DNA from: Nepenthes gracilis
Lineage: Eukaryota; Streptophyta; Magnoliopsida; Caryophyllales; Nepenthaceae
Assembly (NCBI GenBank): GCA_033239525.1
Contig: BSYO01000022.1
Span: 13,960,923 to 14,024,922 of the forward strand
Direction of reading: 5' to 3'
Length of the DNA: 64,000 bases
Shown here: piece by piece, positions 34,248 to 43,506 of the stretch
Layout of the letters: every line of letters begins with the position of its first letter
Numbering within the stretch: position 1 is the stretch's first letter
The notes under the pieces: generated by a model
Told to the model about the DNA's origin: nothing
The model's database searches: none
Seen by the model: only the letters and a program-made list of their open reading frames with translations
Position numbers and translations under genes: made by a program

Positions 34248-34832
34248 ATGGAAGACTCTTCTAGCGACTCGGAGCATTCCTTTCTCGGGTCCGAGTCCGG
34301 CTCTCACACTCCCGTGTCTTCTGGAGCCCACTCCTCAGGGGAGGCTCGCTCTGAAACCACGGTTGCCGGCCCCTCTCAGGGTCGGGGAATTCCTCCGGGT
34401 TTCGAGAGGGTCCCACCGCGTCGGGGGGCTTTAGCGATTGAAGCGGAATGGCTGCGAGCACGCGTCGCACACTTAGAGAACGCTCTGGCTGAGTCGGAGG
34501 CCAGGGTTGTACGGCTGGCGGATGCCAATGTGGGGGCGCAAGGCCGCATATTGGCACTTGAGGAAGAAAAGGAGCAACTTGGGCGGCGGCACCAGGCCGA
34601 AGTTGCTGCGCTGCGGACGGAGATGAGGTCGATGCTTCGGCCGGAGGACATGAGGCCGGACTTGGATCGGAGATATTTTGACGCCGTCAGACTTTGCAAA
34701 AGGCTTGCTTTACTGGAGGATCCAGGCTTCCGTGTGGGCGTCATAGATCCTCGTAACTCGTCCGCCAGGACCCGTGATCAATTGGTGGATTACCCCGTTC
34801 AAAGTTCCGCCTCTGACCACCGGGATCGCTGA
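34248..34832 (+). CDS. Antisense coiled-coil ORF, unit 2 of Tat element G
   Basis: Intact frame, 194 residues from the ATG at 34248. The frame is open upstream to 34041, but the promoter motifs at 34070-34153 make 34248 the likely start. Residues 1-60 are Ser/Gly-rich (MEDSSSDSEHSFLGSESGS). Residues 65-140 form a leucine/glutamate heptad coiled coil (ARVAHLENALAESEARVVRL). The C-terminus YFDAVRLCKRLALLEDPGFR then GVIDPRNSS and RDQLVDY matches the antisense ORF ends in A and H. Function unknown; a structural or nucleic-acid partner role is only a guess. No stop or shift is seen, unlike pol around it. Confidence 0.65.
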   Translation: MEDSSSDSEHSFLGSESGSHTPVSSGAHSSGEARSETTVAGPSQGRGIPPGFERVPPRRGALAIEAEWLRARVAHLENALAESEARVVRLADANVGAQGRILALEEEKEQLGRRHQAEVAALRTEMRSMLRPEDMRPDLDRRYFDAVRLCKRLALLEDPGFRVGVIDPRNSSARTRDQLVDYPVQSSASDHRDR

Positions 34833-35157
34833 CCACTTTGCTTCCGTTGTATTTTTCATTATTTTTTTTTTGTCGTTGTAATAGAACTGATTTGCCGTAA
34901 TGAGAATTAGCTTTTCGTATCGTCTCGTCTGCTGCATCTTCTCGTTTCGTGGCGGTTTCTCTTCTCTTTTCCCCCCTTTTTTTTATGCTATGTGCTTATC
35001 GTGCGCGCCTTCCGGAGTGCTGCTATCGTAAACCTTTACTCAATGCGGCGGCGCCAGCGTGGGCCCTAGCTAGGCAGCTGAAGGGTTGCGCCCGTTAGCC
35101 TGGCGCGTAGCCATCATTGCAGTTGATTTGAGGTTCTGCGGTGCTTCCCGATGCCAC

Positions 35158-35229
35158 CACGTGTCTCAATCTCCGGAGGCGACGGCGTTTCGGTTTCCCG
35201 CCTCTTGGCTTGGGGTTGCCTATTTAAAT
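35158..35229 (+). promoter_or_regulatory. G-box (35158-35163) and TATA box (35220-35229) of antisense unit 3
   Basis: CACGTG lies 62 bases before TGCCTATTTAAAT. The ATG of the PF04195-like gene follows 54 bases after the TATA box, at 35283. The same layout in unit 2 supports a real, duplicated promoter. Confidence 0.6.
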
Positions 35230-36510
35230 CAAACGCCGATCTCCCTTATTCCTCGTTTACACTTGTAACTTTTGAGAGACAAATGGCTCCGATAGCAGAA
35301 GCTTCTTCTTCTTCCCAAGTCTCCAGAATGGTGTGCCACGGTGTTCGCAACACCAAGTCGATTTTGACTGAGGCATATATAGCCTCCCTAAGGGTAGATT
35401 ATGCAATCCCCAGTGAGCTGATCTCCCGCGTTCCTGGTCCTGAGGACAGAGCCAACGCCCCTCCAGAGGGCTTCATTACAGTATACGAGTATCATTTGAA
35501 GGGGGGGCTTCGCATTTCAGTGCACTGCTTGCTGCACGCGGTAGTCAAGGCGCTGGGAGTCCCGTTGGCAAGGCTTCATCCCAATGCCCTGCGCTACCTG
35601 GTGTCTCTGTGCGTCTTCGCTATTACGCATCAGTGCGACTTTGATGCCAAGGCGGCCAGGGTAATTTTTCGGGCCACGGAGTCTGAGGACTGGATATCTC
35701 TCACCCCCAGGACGGGGTTCAACTTACGCGGCACCAATCCTGACTCTGTGAAGGGCTGGAAGGGGCGCTTCTTCTTTCTGCAGGAACCCACCGACTGTGA
35801 GCTTTCAAGGGCGTGGGGCCCGATCTTGGAGTACTTCCGGGACAAGCCCACCGACGAGGACATTGCAGAATCCTCGAAGCTGATCTCCGCCATTCAATCT
35901 CAGGAGGAGAACTTCAGGATCCGGGGCTTCTACCTTTCCTCTGTTGCGTTCGAAATCGCCAGATGGGGACCTTCCGCTGGCCGGGCAGCGGCAGGGCCAT
36001 GCAAGGGGGGTTCCAGAGATTTGGAAGCTCCTCCGCCGCCCGGTGGGACTGAGGAGGAAAGCTGCTCTCTGCTGCATTCTTCGAGTAGTGGGGAGGACGC
36101 AGCTGCCCTTAAAAGATTGAGGGAAGCTGAAGCGACTCCCCGGAGGAGGTCAAGGAGACGAGTCGCCGGTCCTTCTTCAAGGAAAACCGCTCCAAGAGAT
36201 CGGCGGTGGTACGTCGCGGAGGGAAACCGCCGCACCCTCGTCGACTTCGACCGCGGTTCTATCCGCCGGCGAAGCCTGCGAGGTCGAGTCTCTACCTGCT
36301 GGGGATCCCTCCACTGGCGGCGCTACTGAGGCGTCGGTCGACGTTGTCATGCTGGAGAGCCCAGAGGGGCCGTTTATCACTGTTTCTGAGCCAGTGCTGG
36401 AGGCCCAGGAAGTAGCGGAGTTGCCAGTGATTTTTGTAGAGCCCATTTCGTCGCGTAGGCCTCCCGGAGACCTGGCTGTATTCTCGGAGGCTGGCATCGC
36501 CTCTGCTGCT

Positions 36511-37030
36511 GTACAAGCTGACGAAGGGGAAGCCGGATCGTCCTCGTGGGAAGAGCCCCCGAGCGTTCCAACGGCTTCCAGCCTTCCAGTCAGCTCTCCT
36601 CAAACAGTCGAGGGAACTGAGCCTCCGGGAGAGGTTCCTTTTGGTGAGTTTGAGCGGGCCGTATGTTCAGAGGGCGACACCGCTCCTGCTGTCGGTGCGG
36701 TTCAGGCTGGCGAAGGGGCAGCCGCGGTGTCCCCGCGGCGAGAGCCTGCGAGCGCTCCTTCGGCAGCCAGCCTTCCAGCCAGCCCTCCCCAAGCTGTTGA
36801 AGACGTTGAACCCCATGGAGAGGTTCTTTTGGACGAGCTTGCGCCAGTCACATGTTCAGAGGTCTGCGCCACTTCCACTGCTGAAGCCGTTCAGGCTGGC
36901 GAAGGGGCGGCCGGGACGTCCTCGCGGCAAGAGCCCACGAGCGCTCCTACGGCTGCCAGCCTTCCAGCCAGCCCTCCCCAAGCGATCCCAGAGGAAGCCC
37001 CCGAGAGAGAGGCTCTTCAGGCGGTTTCAA
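36511..37030 (+). repeat. 189-bp (63-residue) in-frame repeats in the antisense gene of G
   Basis: GTACAAGCTGACG-like starts fall at 36511, 36700 and 36889, exactly 189 bases apart, giving about 2.7 copies. Protein units share VQAGEGAA, then REPxSAPxAASLPASPPQA and an acidic end. H lacks the array, so length varies between families. Confidence 0.85.
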
Positions 37031-37059
37031 GACGCTTCCTGCGTGCCGAACACCTTCTG

Positions 37060-37134
37060 GTACGGTTGTTTCCTTCTGGACCTCTTCGCTTGTTGTTTAC
37101 TTTGGTCATGCTTCTAACTTTTCCTTCCGCGCAG
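37060..37134 (+). other. Predicted 75-bp phase-0 GT-AG intron of the antisense gene (G)
   Basis: Donor CTG|GTACGG, acceptor CTTCCGCGCAG|GCTCC, with a T-rich tract before the AG. It lies between codons. Left unspliced it would add 25 mainly hydrophobic residues. H has a 76-bp intron at the same point (44011-44086). Confidence 0.75.
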
Positions 37135-37566
37135 GCTCCTGACGATACGATCCCCCTCGAGGTACGTGCTGACTCTTTTCGCGGGGGCCTAGAGCGGATT
37201 ATCGTCGACGGGCATCATCTCCTTCACGGCAGTCTGGCCCGAATCACCTCCCTTTCTGAGGAGAATGGGCAGCTGCGACGGAGAGTTGCGGAGTTGGAGG
37301 GCCTTCTTTCTGCTGCGGAGGAAAGGATCACCGGGTTGGTTGGAGATGTGGTTAGTCGGCACTCTCCTTCAGAGTGGCGGTCCGCGATGGACACTCGTTT
37401 TTGGGACGGCATCCGCAGTGCCGCAGATTGTCTCCTCGGCGGCTCCTCACGTCCCAGTAGGCGTCCTCCATCCGAGGAACGCCGGGTAGGAGAGCGTCGC
37501 GCTGAAGACTTTTCCCGAGGGAAGCGGGTCCGTCGATCTTCTTTGATTAGCTTTCGCCACCGTTAA

Positions 37567-38558
37567 GTTTTGAGTCCAGTTTCCGTCGTTGTATCATGCC
37601 TGTCTATTGTATAAATGAGAAGCTTCCGTTTACACTTCGTGTCCACGCCTCCTTCATCGTATAGTGTTGCTTGCTTTTTTGCTTTTGTTTTCATTCGTTG
37701 AATCACGCTTCATGTTTGAGCGTTGGGCTCCTTGGAGCCGTTTTGGTTAAGGCCCTATACAGGCGCCTTCTTGCGTGGTGCTCGTCCTTCATAAGAGGAG
37801 GTCATCACAGCTCACACGTTTGGGGGCCTCGATCCGGTAAAGCGGACGTCGTCGCCAAGCCCCTGGAGCCTCAGCGAGGGTCAGCGCAGCGGTCAGGCCG
37901 CGGTAACCGGACTCCCGGGTCTAGGACTCGGTCGCGTACAATTGCGGGAGGTGTGTCGCTCCTGCTCAAAGCGTTATAATCACCAAGTTGAAGTCCTAGC
38001 CCACGACCATTGTAGACTGAGGGTGCTCTCTCCTGTTTGAAGAAGGTCGCCGCACGCCTGCGATTCTTTGCCCCCTAAGGTTTTATTGGCCGTATTGTGG
38101 GGACTCGGGGAGCCCCCAGGCCTAATGTTTCGACCGCACGGGTCGTTGGCGTATAGCCTTTTGGAATGGATCGCCTGGATCCTTTGTCCAAGCCTACGGC
38201 TGGACGCCTCCGAGTTGACTAGCACGGGGCTTAGCTTCTAAGTGGCCGCTGGGGCCTTCTGGCGCGGAGCCATGGTGAGTAAGGCCGTCCCCAGGCCATC
38301 TGGCGTGAGGGCGGAGTCCTGAGACGGTTTGCTTTGGACCGCCAGGCATTTGAGCCAAGGACTGGTTTTACGAACGGACGCTTGTCCTCCCGACTTAGGG
38401 GCAGTCTAGGTCGTTTGTTTTGAAAATTCAATGCATGACAATAACTCACACAAATGTATATGCAACAGGATATAGCAATTATGATAATCAAAGACAAATT
38501 CATGTTCAAGCATTCATCATGATGCATGCGTGTGTGACTTACCTGAGTCTGAGATGCA
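37567..38558. other. Non-coding region of G between antisense gene and pol end
   Basis: A TTCCGTCGTTGTAT near 37581-37594 and ATAAAT near 37610 are likely poly(A) signals of the antisense gene. Further right is G/C-rich spacer with blocks shared with A and H (GAGGAGGTCATCACAG near 37795) and the 21-bp motif. No gene is seen. Confidence 0.5.
38391..38411. other. Conserved 21-bp Tat motif, copy in G
   Basis: Identical over 21 bases to 938-958 in A and, inverted, to 42665-42685 in H. It lies about 150 bases past the integrase stop (38559-38561, minus). Confidence 0.7.
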
Positions 38559-38695
38559 TCATTGGTAGTATTTCCTTAAGTTGGCGGCGTTCCAGGTCCG
38601 CGGGACCAGTTTGCCGTTCTGGGTGCGTAGCTTGTACGCTCCGCTCCGGAGGATTGCGGAGACGAAGAACGGTCCCTCCCAATCTGCCAGGAGCT
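38559..38695 (-). pseudogene. Integrase C-terminal tail of Tat element G
   Basis: The minus strand reads LADWEGPFFVSAILRSGAYK and KLVPRTWNAANLRKYYQ, then stops. H ends NWEGPFLVSAVLRNGAYK and KLVPRTWNATHLKHYFQ. The reading frame is still open but is lost beyond about 38695, where plus-strand protease sequence of H begins. Confidence 0.85.
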
Positions 38696-38699
38696 CGGC

Positions 38700-39440
38700 G
38701 GACAGCAAGGAGCAGCAGACTGGGAGGAAGAAGCCCCGCATAGTAGACAACATTATTAGCTTCAGTGATTGTGACTCGAACCATGTAATCTCCCCCCATG
38801 CTGACCCCATTGTAATTTCGGCACTCGTTTCAGATGGTGCTTCAGACTACCAGCTGAAACGAGTCTTTATTGATAATGGTAGCTCTAAAGACTTGCTTTA
38901 CTTAGACGCGTTCTTTAAATTAGGCCTAAAAAAGAATTAACTAAAACCTGTTGAAGGACCCTTATACGGCCTTGACAATGAACCGGTGCCCATTCAAGGG
39001 ACAGTCCAACTGGAAGTCACCCTGGGCACCTACCCGAAAATAGCAAGTGCATGCTAACCTTTCTGGTAGTTGACCTGCCCTCAGCATATAACGCTATACT
39101 GGGTAGACCATGCCTGGCGGCATTCGGGGCAGTTACCTTGATTCCGCACCTCAAAATGAAATTCTCGACACCCTACGGTGTTGGTGAAGTGTTAGGCGAC
39201 CAAGTAATTGGGCGGACATGCTACATGTCCCAGATTGCCCCTAGTGGCAGAACTGGCACGGTGGGAAAACTCGAACACCGAGACGAGACCACTTTGCAAT
39301 AGGCACAGCCCGGTGAAGCCACGGATCTGGTCCCACTGGACCCGGGGGAACCGGATAAGTGTGTCCAGATCGGTGGCTCACTCGCCGGGCAACTACGCCA
39401 TGAATTGATAGCATTTCTATGAAGGACCGCGGACCTTTTT
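38700..39440 (+). pseudogene. Protease of Tat element H
   Basis: The frame 38700-38937 reads NIISFSDCDSNHVISPHADP and KRVFIDNGSSKDLLYLDAF; the Asp-Asn-Gly-Ser is the aspartic-protease active site (usual DGGS or DNGS in Tat). A TAA stops it at 38938. The frame 39051-39302 continues with AYNAILGRPCLAAFG and GRTCYMSQIAPSG. Two stops and a shift inactivate it. The protease would cut the polyprotein into gag and enzymes. Confidence 0.85.
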
Positions 39441-39458
39441 GCTTGGACTCCCACAGAC

Positions 39459-40560
39459 ATGGCCGGTATTTCAGCTGAGGTGATGGTCCACAAGCTGGGC
39501 CTTGATACTGATCGAAAGCCAGTCAGACAGAAGCAAAGGAACCACTCCGTCAAAAAGCTGATCGCCATCCGAGAGGAGGTGAAAAAGCTACTGGACGCTG
39601 GGTTTATTAGAGAAGTCCAGTACCCGGATTGGCTCTCGAACGTCGTCCTGGTCAAAAAGAGCAACGAAAAATGGCAAATGTGCGTTAATTTTACCGACGT
39701 CAACAAGGCCTGCCCGAAAAATAGCTTTCCCTTGCCCCGGATTGACCTGCTGGTTGACTCTACGGCAGGGCATGAGCTGCTAAGCTTCATGGACGCTTAT
39801 TCGGGCTACAACCAGATTAGAATGAGTCCGAAAGACGAGGAGCATACCTCGTTCACGACAGACTAGGGCACCCACTGCTACAAAGTAATGCCCTTTGGAC
39901 TAAAGAACGCTGGAGCAACTTACCAGCGACTAGTCAATAGGATGTTCGAAAAGCAAATTGGTCGCAACATGGAGGTCTACGTCGACGACATGCTCTTCAA
40001 GAGCAGAGTCACTGGCGACCAGATACGTGACCTGGAAGAGTCATTTGAGGTGCTCCGCTAAATCCAGCCAAGTGTATCTTCGGGGTAGCCTCGGGAAAGT
40101 TCTTGTCGTCTCCCAGCAAGGGATTGAGGCAAACCCAGAAAAGATTAAGGCCCTAGCTGACATGGCTCCCCCACGAAACGTAAAAGACGTCCAGGATTGA
40201 CTGGGCGGCTGGCTGCTTTGTCCCGCTTCCTCGCGAAGTCTGGAGACAAGTACCAGCCCTTCTTTAAAGCTCTGAGAGGGACAAAATCTAACGGATTCCA
40301 GTGGACGGCTTATTGCTAGACCGCCTTCATTGAGTTGAAGCAGTATCTAGCCAGCCCACCGTTGTTAGTGTCATCCAAAGACGGAGAGGAGCTGTACCTT
40401 TGCTTGGCAGTATCAGAAGTGTCCCTTAGCTCCGTCCTCGTGCGCCAGAAATCCGATATCTAGCAGCCAGTCTACTATGTAAGCAAAACATTGACCGGCC
40501 CAGAAACTCGCTATCCGTGCACTGAAAAAATGGCACTGACACTTATCTTCGCAGCGTAAA
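39459..40560 (+). pseudogene. Reverse transcriptase and first RNase H of Tat element H
   Basis: RT is open at 39459-39863: RQKQRNHSVKKLIAIREEV, DWLSNVVLVKKSNEKWQMCV, then MDAYSGYNQIRMSPKDEEHT. After a TAG it goes on with MPFGLKNAGATYQRLVNRMF and NMEVYVDDMLFKS, where the catalytic YVDD is intact (about 39976-39990). The gypsy RNase H follows to about 40560 with stops (VYYVSKTLTGPETRYPCTEK). The enzyme copies element RNA into DNA. It is interrupted at three or more sites. Confidence 0.88.
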
Positions 40561-40562
40561 AA

Positions 40563-41345
40563 TTGAGGCCATACTTTCAGGCGCACCGCATATTGGTCCT
40601 TACGGACCAGCCGCTGAAAGGCATACTCCAAAAACCCGACGTTTCGGGGCGGTTGGTAAAGTGGGCCATTGAGTTGGGTGAGTTCGACATCGAGTTCAGG
40701 CCCAGACCTGCCATAAAGGCGCAAGCTCTGGCTGACTTCATCGTTGAGACCACGACCTCAATTCAAGAGGAGCAGCCCGCAGAAAACGAAGAACAGCTTG
40801 ACGAGGTCCTAGAATGGACACTCCACGTGGACGGATCGTCCACGGACAGTGGCAGTGGAGCAGGGGTGATCCAAACGACCCCTGATGGATTCGAGATCAA
40901 GTATTCCCTGAAACATGATTTCCCAGCGACCAACAACGTCGCTGAGTATGAAGCCCTGTTAGCTGGCTTGCGATTGGCAAAGGAGTGCTCTGCTAGGAGG
41001 TTGGCGGTTCACAACGACTCCGAATTAATCGTCAACCAGGTCAATGGGGGCTTCGAAGCAAACAACCCTTCCCTTGCCAGGTACCTGGCAAAGGCAAAGG
41101 AGGCCATCCAGGGCTTCGACAAGCTGACCACCGGTTCACGTTCCTCGAGCTGAAAATTGGAAGGCAGACCGGCTGGCTAGAGCAGCTGCTGCCGAGAACC
41201 CAGAGCAGTATTCGAGGGACATGCAGGAGACCCTGAACGCTCCGAGCATAGAGAAACAGGGGGCAATGCATATTTCCGAGACGGAAAACTGGATGACGCC
41301 TTACCTTAGATACTCTGCCGACGGATCACTCCCAGAGGACACCGA
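40563..41345 (+). pseudogene. Second (archaeal-type) RNase H of Tat element H
   Basis: An open frame of 196 residues holds a connection (ALADFIVETTTSIQ) followed by WTLHVDGSSTDSGSGAG and NNVAEYEALLAGLRLAKE, with HNDSELIVNQ as the later Asp block. This extra RNase H is the hallmark of the Tat lineage. The frame shifts near 41140 and the rest (ENWKADRLARAAAENPEQ) is in another frame to about 41345. Confidence 0.9.
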
Positions 41346-42525
41346 AACGGCCAAGTGAATTAAAAAGACAGCCGGTTAGTATACAGAAGTTGATGGGCGG
41401 CTGTATCATCGCGGATACTCAACTCCGTATCTCCGCTGTCTATCTCCCGAGGAGGCTGACTACGCTCTGGGTGAAGTTCACCTCGGGATCTGCGGATCAC
41501 ACGTAGGAGGGAAAAACCTGGCCTTCAAGATCATGCAACAGGGCTACTGTTGGCCCTCAATGAAAAAGGACGCGCTTGAGTTTGTAAAGAAGTGTGAGAG
41601 CTGCCAGCTTCATGGCAACCTTCATCACCAGCCGTCCGCTGACCTGAAGTCCCTTCAGGCTCCGTGGCCCTTCGCGCAATGGGGGCTTGACATTCTCGGC
41701 CCATTTCCCATTGCCACGGGGCAAAGGAAGTTTATCATAGTGGGCATCGACTACTTCACTAAGTAGGTCGAGGCTGCCCCGCTTGTGAAAATCATAGAAC
41801 ACAATGCTCTGGAGTTCCTTCACCAGAGCATTGTCTGTAGGTTTGGTGTCCCAGAGGTCGTGGTGACCGATAACGGGACCAATTTTTGGGGAAACGCTTC
41901 ACCAAGTATTGCACCAGCCTTGAAATCAAGCTGGTCCACACTTCGGTGGCATACCCCCAGGCCAATGGGCAGGTGGAGGTCACAAACCGTACGCTACTCC
42001 ATGGGTTAAAGACTAAGTTGGAGGACGCTGGGGGCTCCTGGGCTGACGAGCTCCCATCCGTCCTCTGGTCTTATCGTACAACCCCAAAGGAACCAACGCC
42101 CGAGACACCCTTCAGCCTATGTTACGGGACTGAAGCGGTAATTCCTGTCGAAATCGGGCTCCCGAGTCTTAGGGTGGAATCCTTCGACCCACAGACCAAC
42201 TCCCAGAAAATCAGGGAGCACTTGGACTTGCTAGAGGAAGCCCGCGATGCCGCCAGAATACGGACAGCAGCATACCAACACCGAGTTGCCCGGTACTACA
42301 ATAAAAAGGTGAAAGCCCGACAATTCGACATTGGGGACTTGGTCCTACGAGGCATCGAGGCCACAGGCAAGCTGACCGGCTGAAACAAGCTCTCTCCTAA
42401 TTGGGAGGGACCTTTCCTTGTCTCTGCCGTCCTACGCAATGGAGCGTACAAGCTCTGGAACCAGGATGAAAAGTTGGTCCCACGGACGTGGAACGCAACC
42501 CACCTGAAGCATTACTTCCAATAAG
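41346..42525 (+). pseudogene. Integrase of Tat element H
   Basis: The zinc region is at 41533-41640 (YCWPSMKKDALEFVKKCESC). The core has WGLDILGPFPIATG, VVVTDNGTNF and ANGQVEVTNRTLL, giving Asp, Asp and Glu. The C-terminal part reads ETPFSLCYGTEAVIPVEIGL, then NWEGPFLVSAVL, and ends at a TAA near 42522. A TAG at 41764 and frame changes near 41885 and 42380 break it. It would join element DNA to the host chromosome. Confidence 0.88.
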
Positions 42526-42664
42526 AGGCCTAGGTATGTACTAGCCCATCTATGTGCATTCATTCGCATGATTGTGTAATTGAGGAAAATAAGAGGTTTA
42601 CTTAGCATATAGGATCCTAGGTCTTGCATATATGAATTGTGTTTGCCTTGCAGGTTTTTACCCG
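42526..42664. other. Spacer after pol of H with a splice-acceptor-like site
   Basis: About 140 bases of A/T-rich non-coding sequence after the pol stop, ending in TGTTTGCCTTGCAG (about 42641-42654) just before the 21-bp motif. The acceptor-like site is not seen at the same place in A. No gene. Confidence 0.4.
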
Positions 42665-42685
42665 ACCTAGACTGCCCCTAAGTCG
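42665..42685. other. Conserved 21-bp Tat motif, copy in H
   Basis: Begins ACCTAGACTGCCCCTAAGT in the pol sense; flanked by CCCG and GGG so that CCCGAC and GTCGGG could pair across it. It lies directly before the 36-bp repeats. Confidence 0.7.
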
Positions 42686-42707
42686 GGAGGGTCTTCACCC
42701 TCTCGTT

Positions 42708-42962
42708 AAACCCTAGTCATCTAGGTGGCCCGAAAAGTGGTCTGAAACCCTGGTCATCCAGGTGGCCCATAAGCGGTCTTAAACCCTAGTCATCTAGGTG
42801 GCCCATGAGCGGTCTGAAACCCTGGTCATCCAGGTGGCCCATGAGCGGTCTAAAACCTTTGTCATCCAAGTGGCCCATGAGCGGTCTGAAACCTCGGTCA
42901 TCCGAGCGGCCCAATAGCCGTCGTACTAAACCTTGGTCATCCAAGTGGCCCATAGCGGTCTG
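42708..42962. repeat. 36-bp tandem repeat, seven copies, each with a small hairpin
   Basis: Units run AAACC, a 5-base arm, TCAT, a matching 5-base arm, then GTGGCCCATGAGCGGTCTG. Unit lengths are 35-39 bases. Arms in successive copies are CCTAG/CTAGG, CCTGG/CCAGG, CCTAG/CTAGG, CCTGG/CCAGG, an imperfect one, CTCGG/CCGAG and CTTGG/CCAAG, so both sides change together. There are no unique spacers, so it is not a CRISPR array. Confidence 0.9.
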
Positions 42963-43441
42963 AAAACCTTAGGGGGCAAGAATGGCACACGCGACGACCT
43001 CCTTTCGAGAAGTAGCAACGTCAGCCAACGACGGTCGAAGGGAGAAACACTTCTTCTCCAACACTGACAGCCCAAGTCATACTTGCACGGCGCCACCAGG
43101 CTAGTTCTTACAACCGCCTGCTCAGCTTAAGGATCTTACTCCTTAGGCAGCCAACCAACCAAGTTGGCTACCCCACGCACTAACCTTCTTGACGAAAGGA
43201 TAGCGTGGTTAAACAAAAACGAGAAGCGTTCCTTCTCTAATGCTAACTGCCCGAGTTTCCACTTGGACAGCACCGCAAGGTTGGTTAATGCAACCACCTG
43301 CCAAGCCTGGGGGCTCAGCTCCTTAGGCAACCAAGCAACGGTCGCCGGCCAACCAAGTTGGCCGCCCAATACAACGACTCATGCAAACAACAAACACAAA
43401 GCAATAAAAGACAATGGACACTGAACTGAAAAGAACTTCCA
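42963..43441. repeat. Spacer with a diverged tandem repeat of about 180 bp
   Basis: Two imperfect copies (about 43015-43190 and 43191-43375) share AGAAGCGTTCCTTCTC-like, CCACCTGCC-like and CTCCTTAGGCA then CCAACCAAGTTGGC blocks. No coding. It lies between the 36-bp repeats and the end of the antisense gene. Confidence 0.6.
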
Positions 43442-43448
43442 TTTTATT
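43442..43448 (-). terminator. Poly(A) signal of the antisense gene in H
   Basis: The minus strand reads AATAAAA about 60 bases after the antisense stop at 43507-43509. This is where a plant poly(A) signal should be. Confidence 0.55.
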
Positions 43449-43506
43449 GCTCACAAAGTATGTTACAATTTACATACGGTCTAAAAAACAAAAGAAATAC
43501 AAAAGG

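Larger units (their letters stand above)
35283..37566 (+). pseudogene. Antisense PF04195-like plus coiled-coil gene of Tat element G, spliced, one frameshift
   Basis: The start is ATG 35283 (MAPIAEASSSSQ), after the promoter. Residues about 20-230 carry the putative gypsy-type transposon (PF04195-like) landmarks: PPEGFITVYEYHLKGGLRI, LHPNALRYLVSLCVF, DWISLTPRTGF and GWKGRFFF. The frame then shifts by one somewhere in 36140-36340. It continues as an acidic Pro/Ala/Ser region with 63-residue repeats, an intron (37060-37134) and a coiled coil (LSEENGQLRRRVAELEGLL) ending at 37566. H has the same domain order and intron. Function is unknown; the gene lies antisense to pol. Apart from the one shift it is open for about 760 codons, so this copy is young or was under selection. 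Confidence 0.75.
31881..38695 (-). mobile_element. Tat element G, 3' half only
   Basis: Read on the minus strand: the last codons of integrase (38559-38695), the conserved 21-bp motif, a spacer, a block of antisense genes on the plus strand (33199-37620), the PPT (32914-32931) and the 3' LTR (31881-32913). Everything upstream of the integrase end is missing and is replaced by element H in the opposite orientation. The LTR sequence is unlike that of H, so G and H are different families and not one inverted element. Confidence 0.8.

Noticed and set aside
37060..37134. Hydrophobic segment as a transmembrane helix in the antisense protein
   Set aside because: It coincides with a 75-bp stretch with good donor and acceptor sites, and H has an intron at the same point.
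42708..42962. Seven 36-bp repeats resembling a CRISPR array
   Set aside because: Units are directly adjacent with no unique spacers, there are no cas genes, and the context is a plant retrotransposon.
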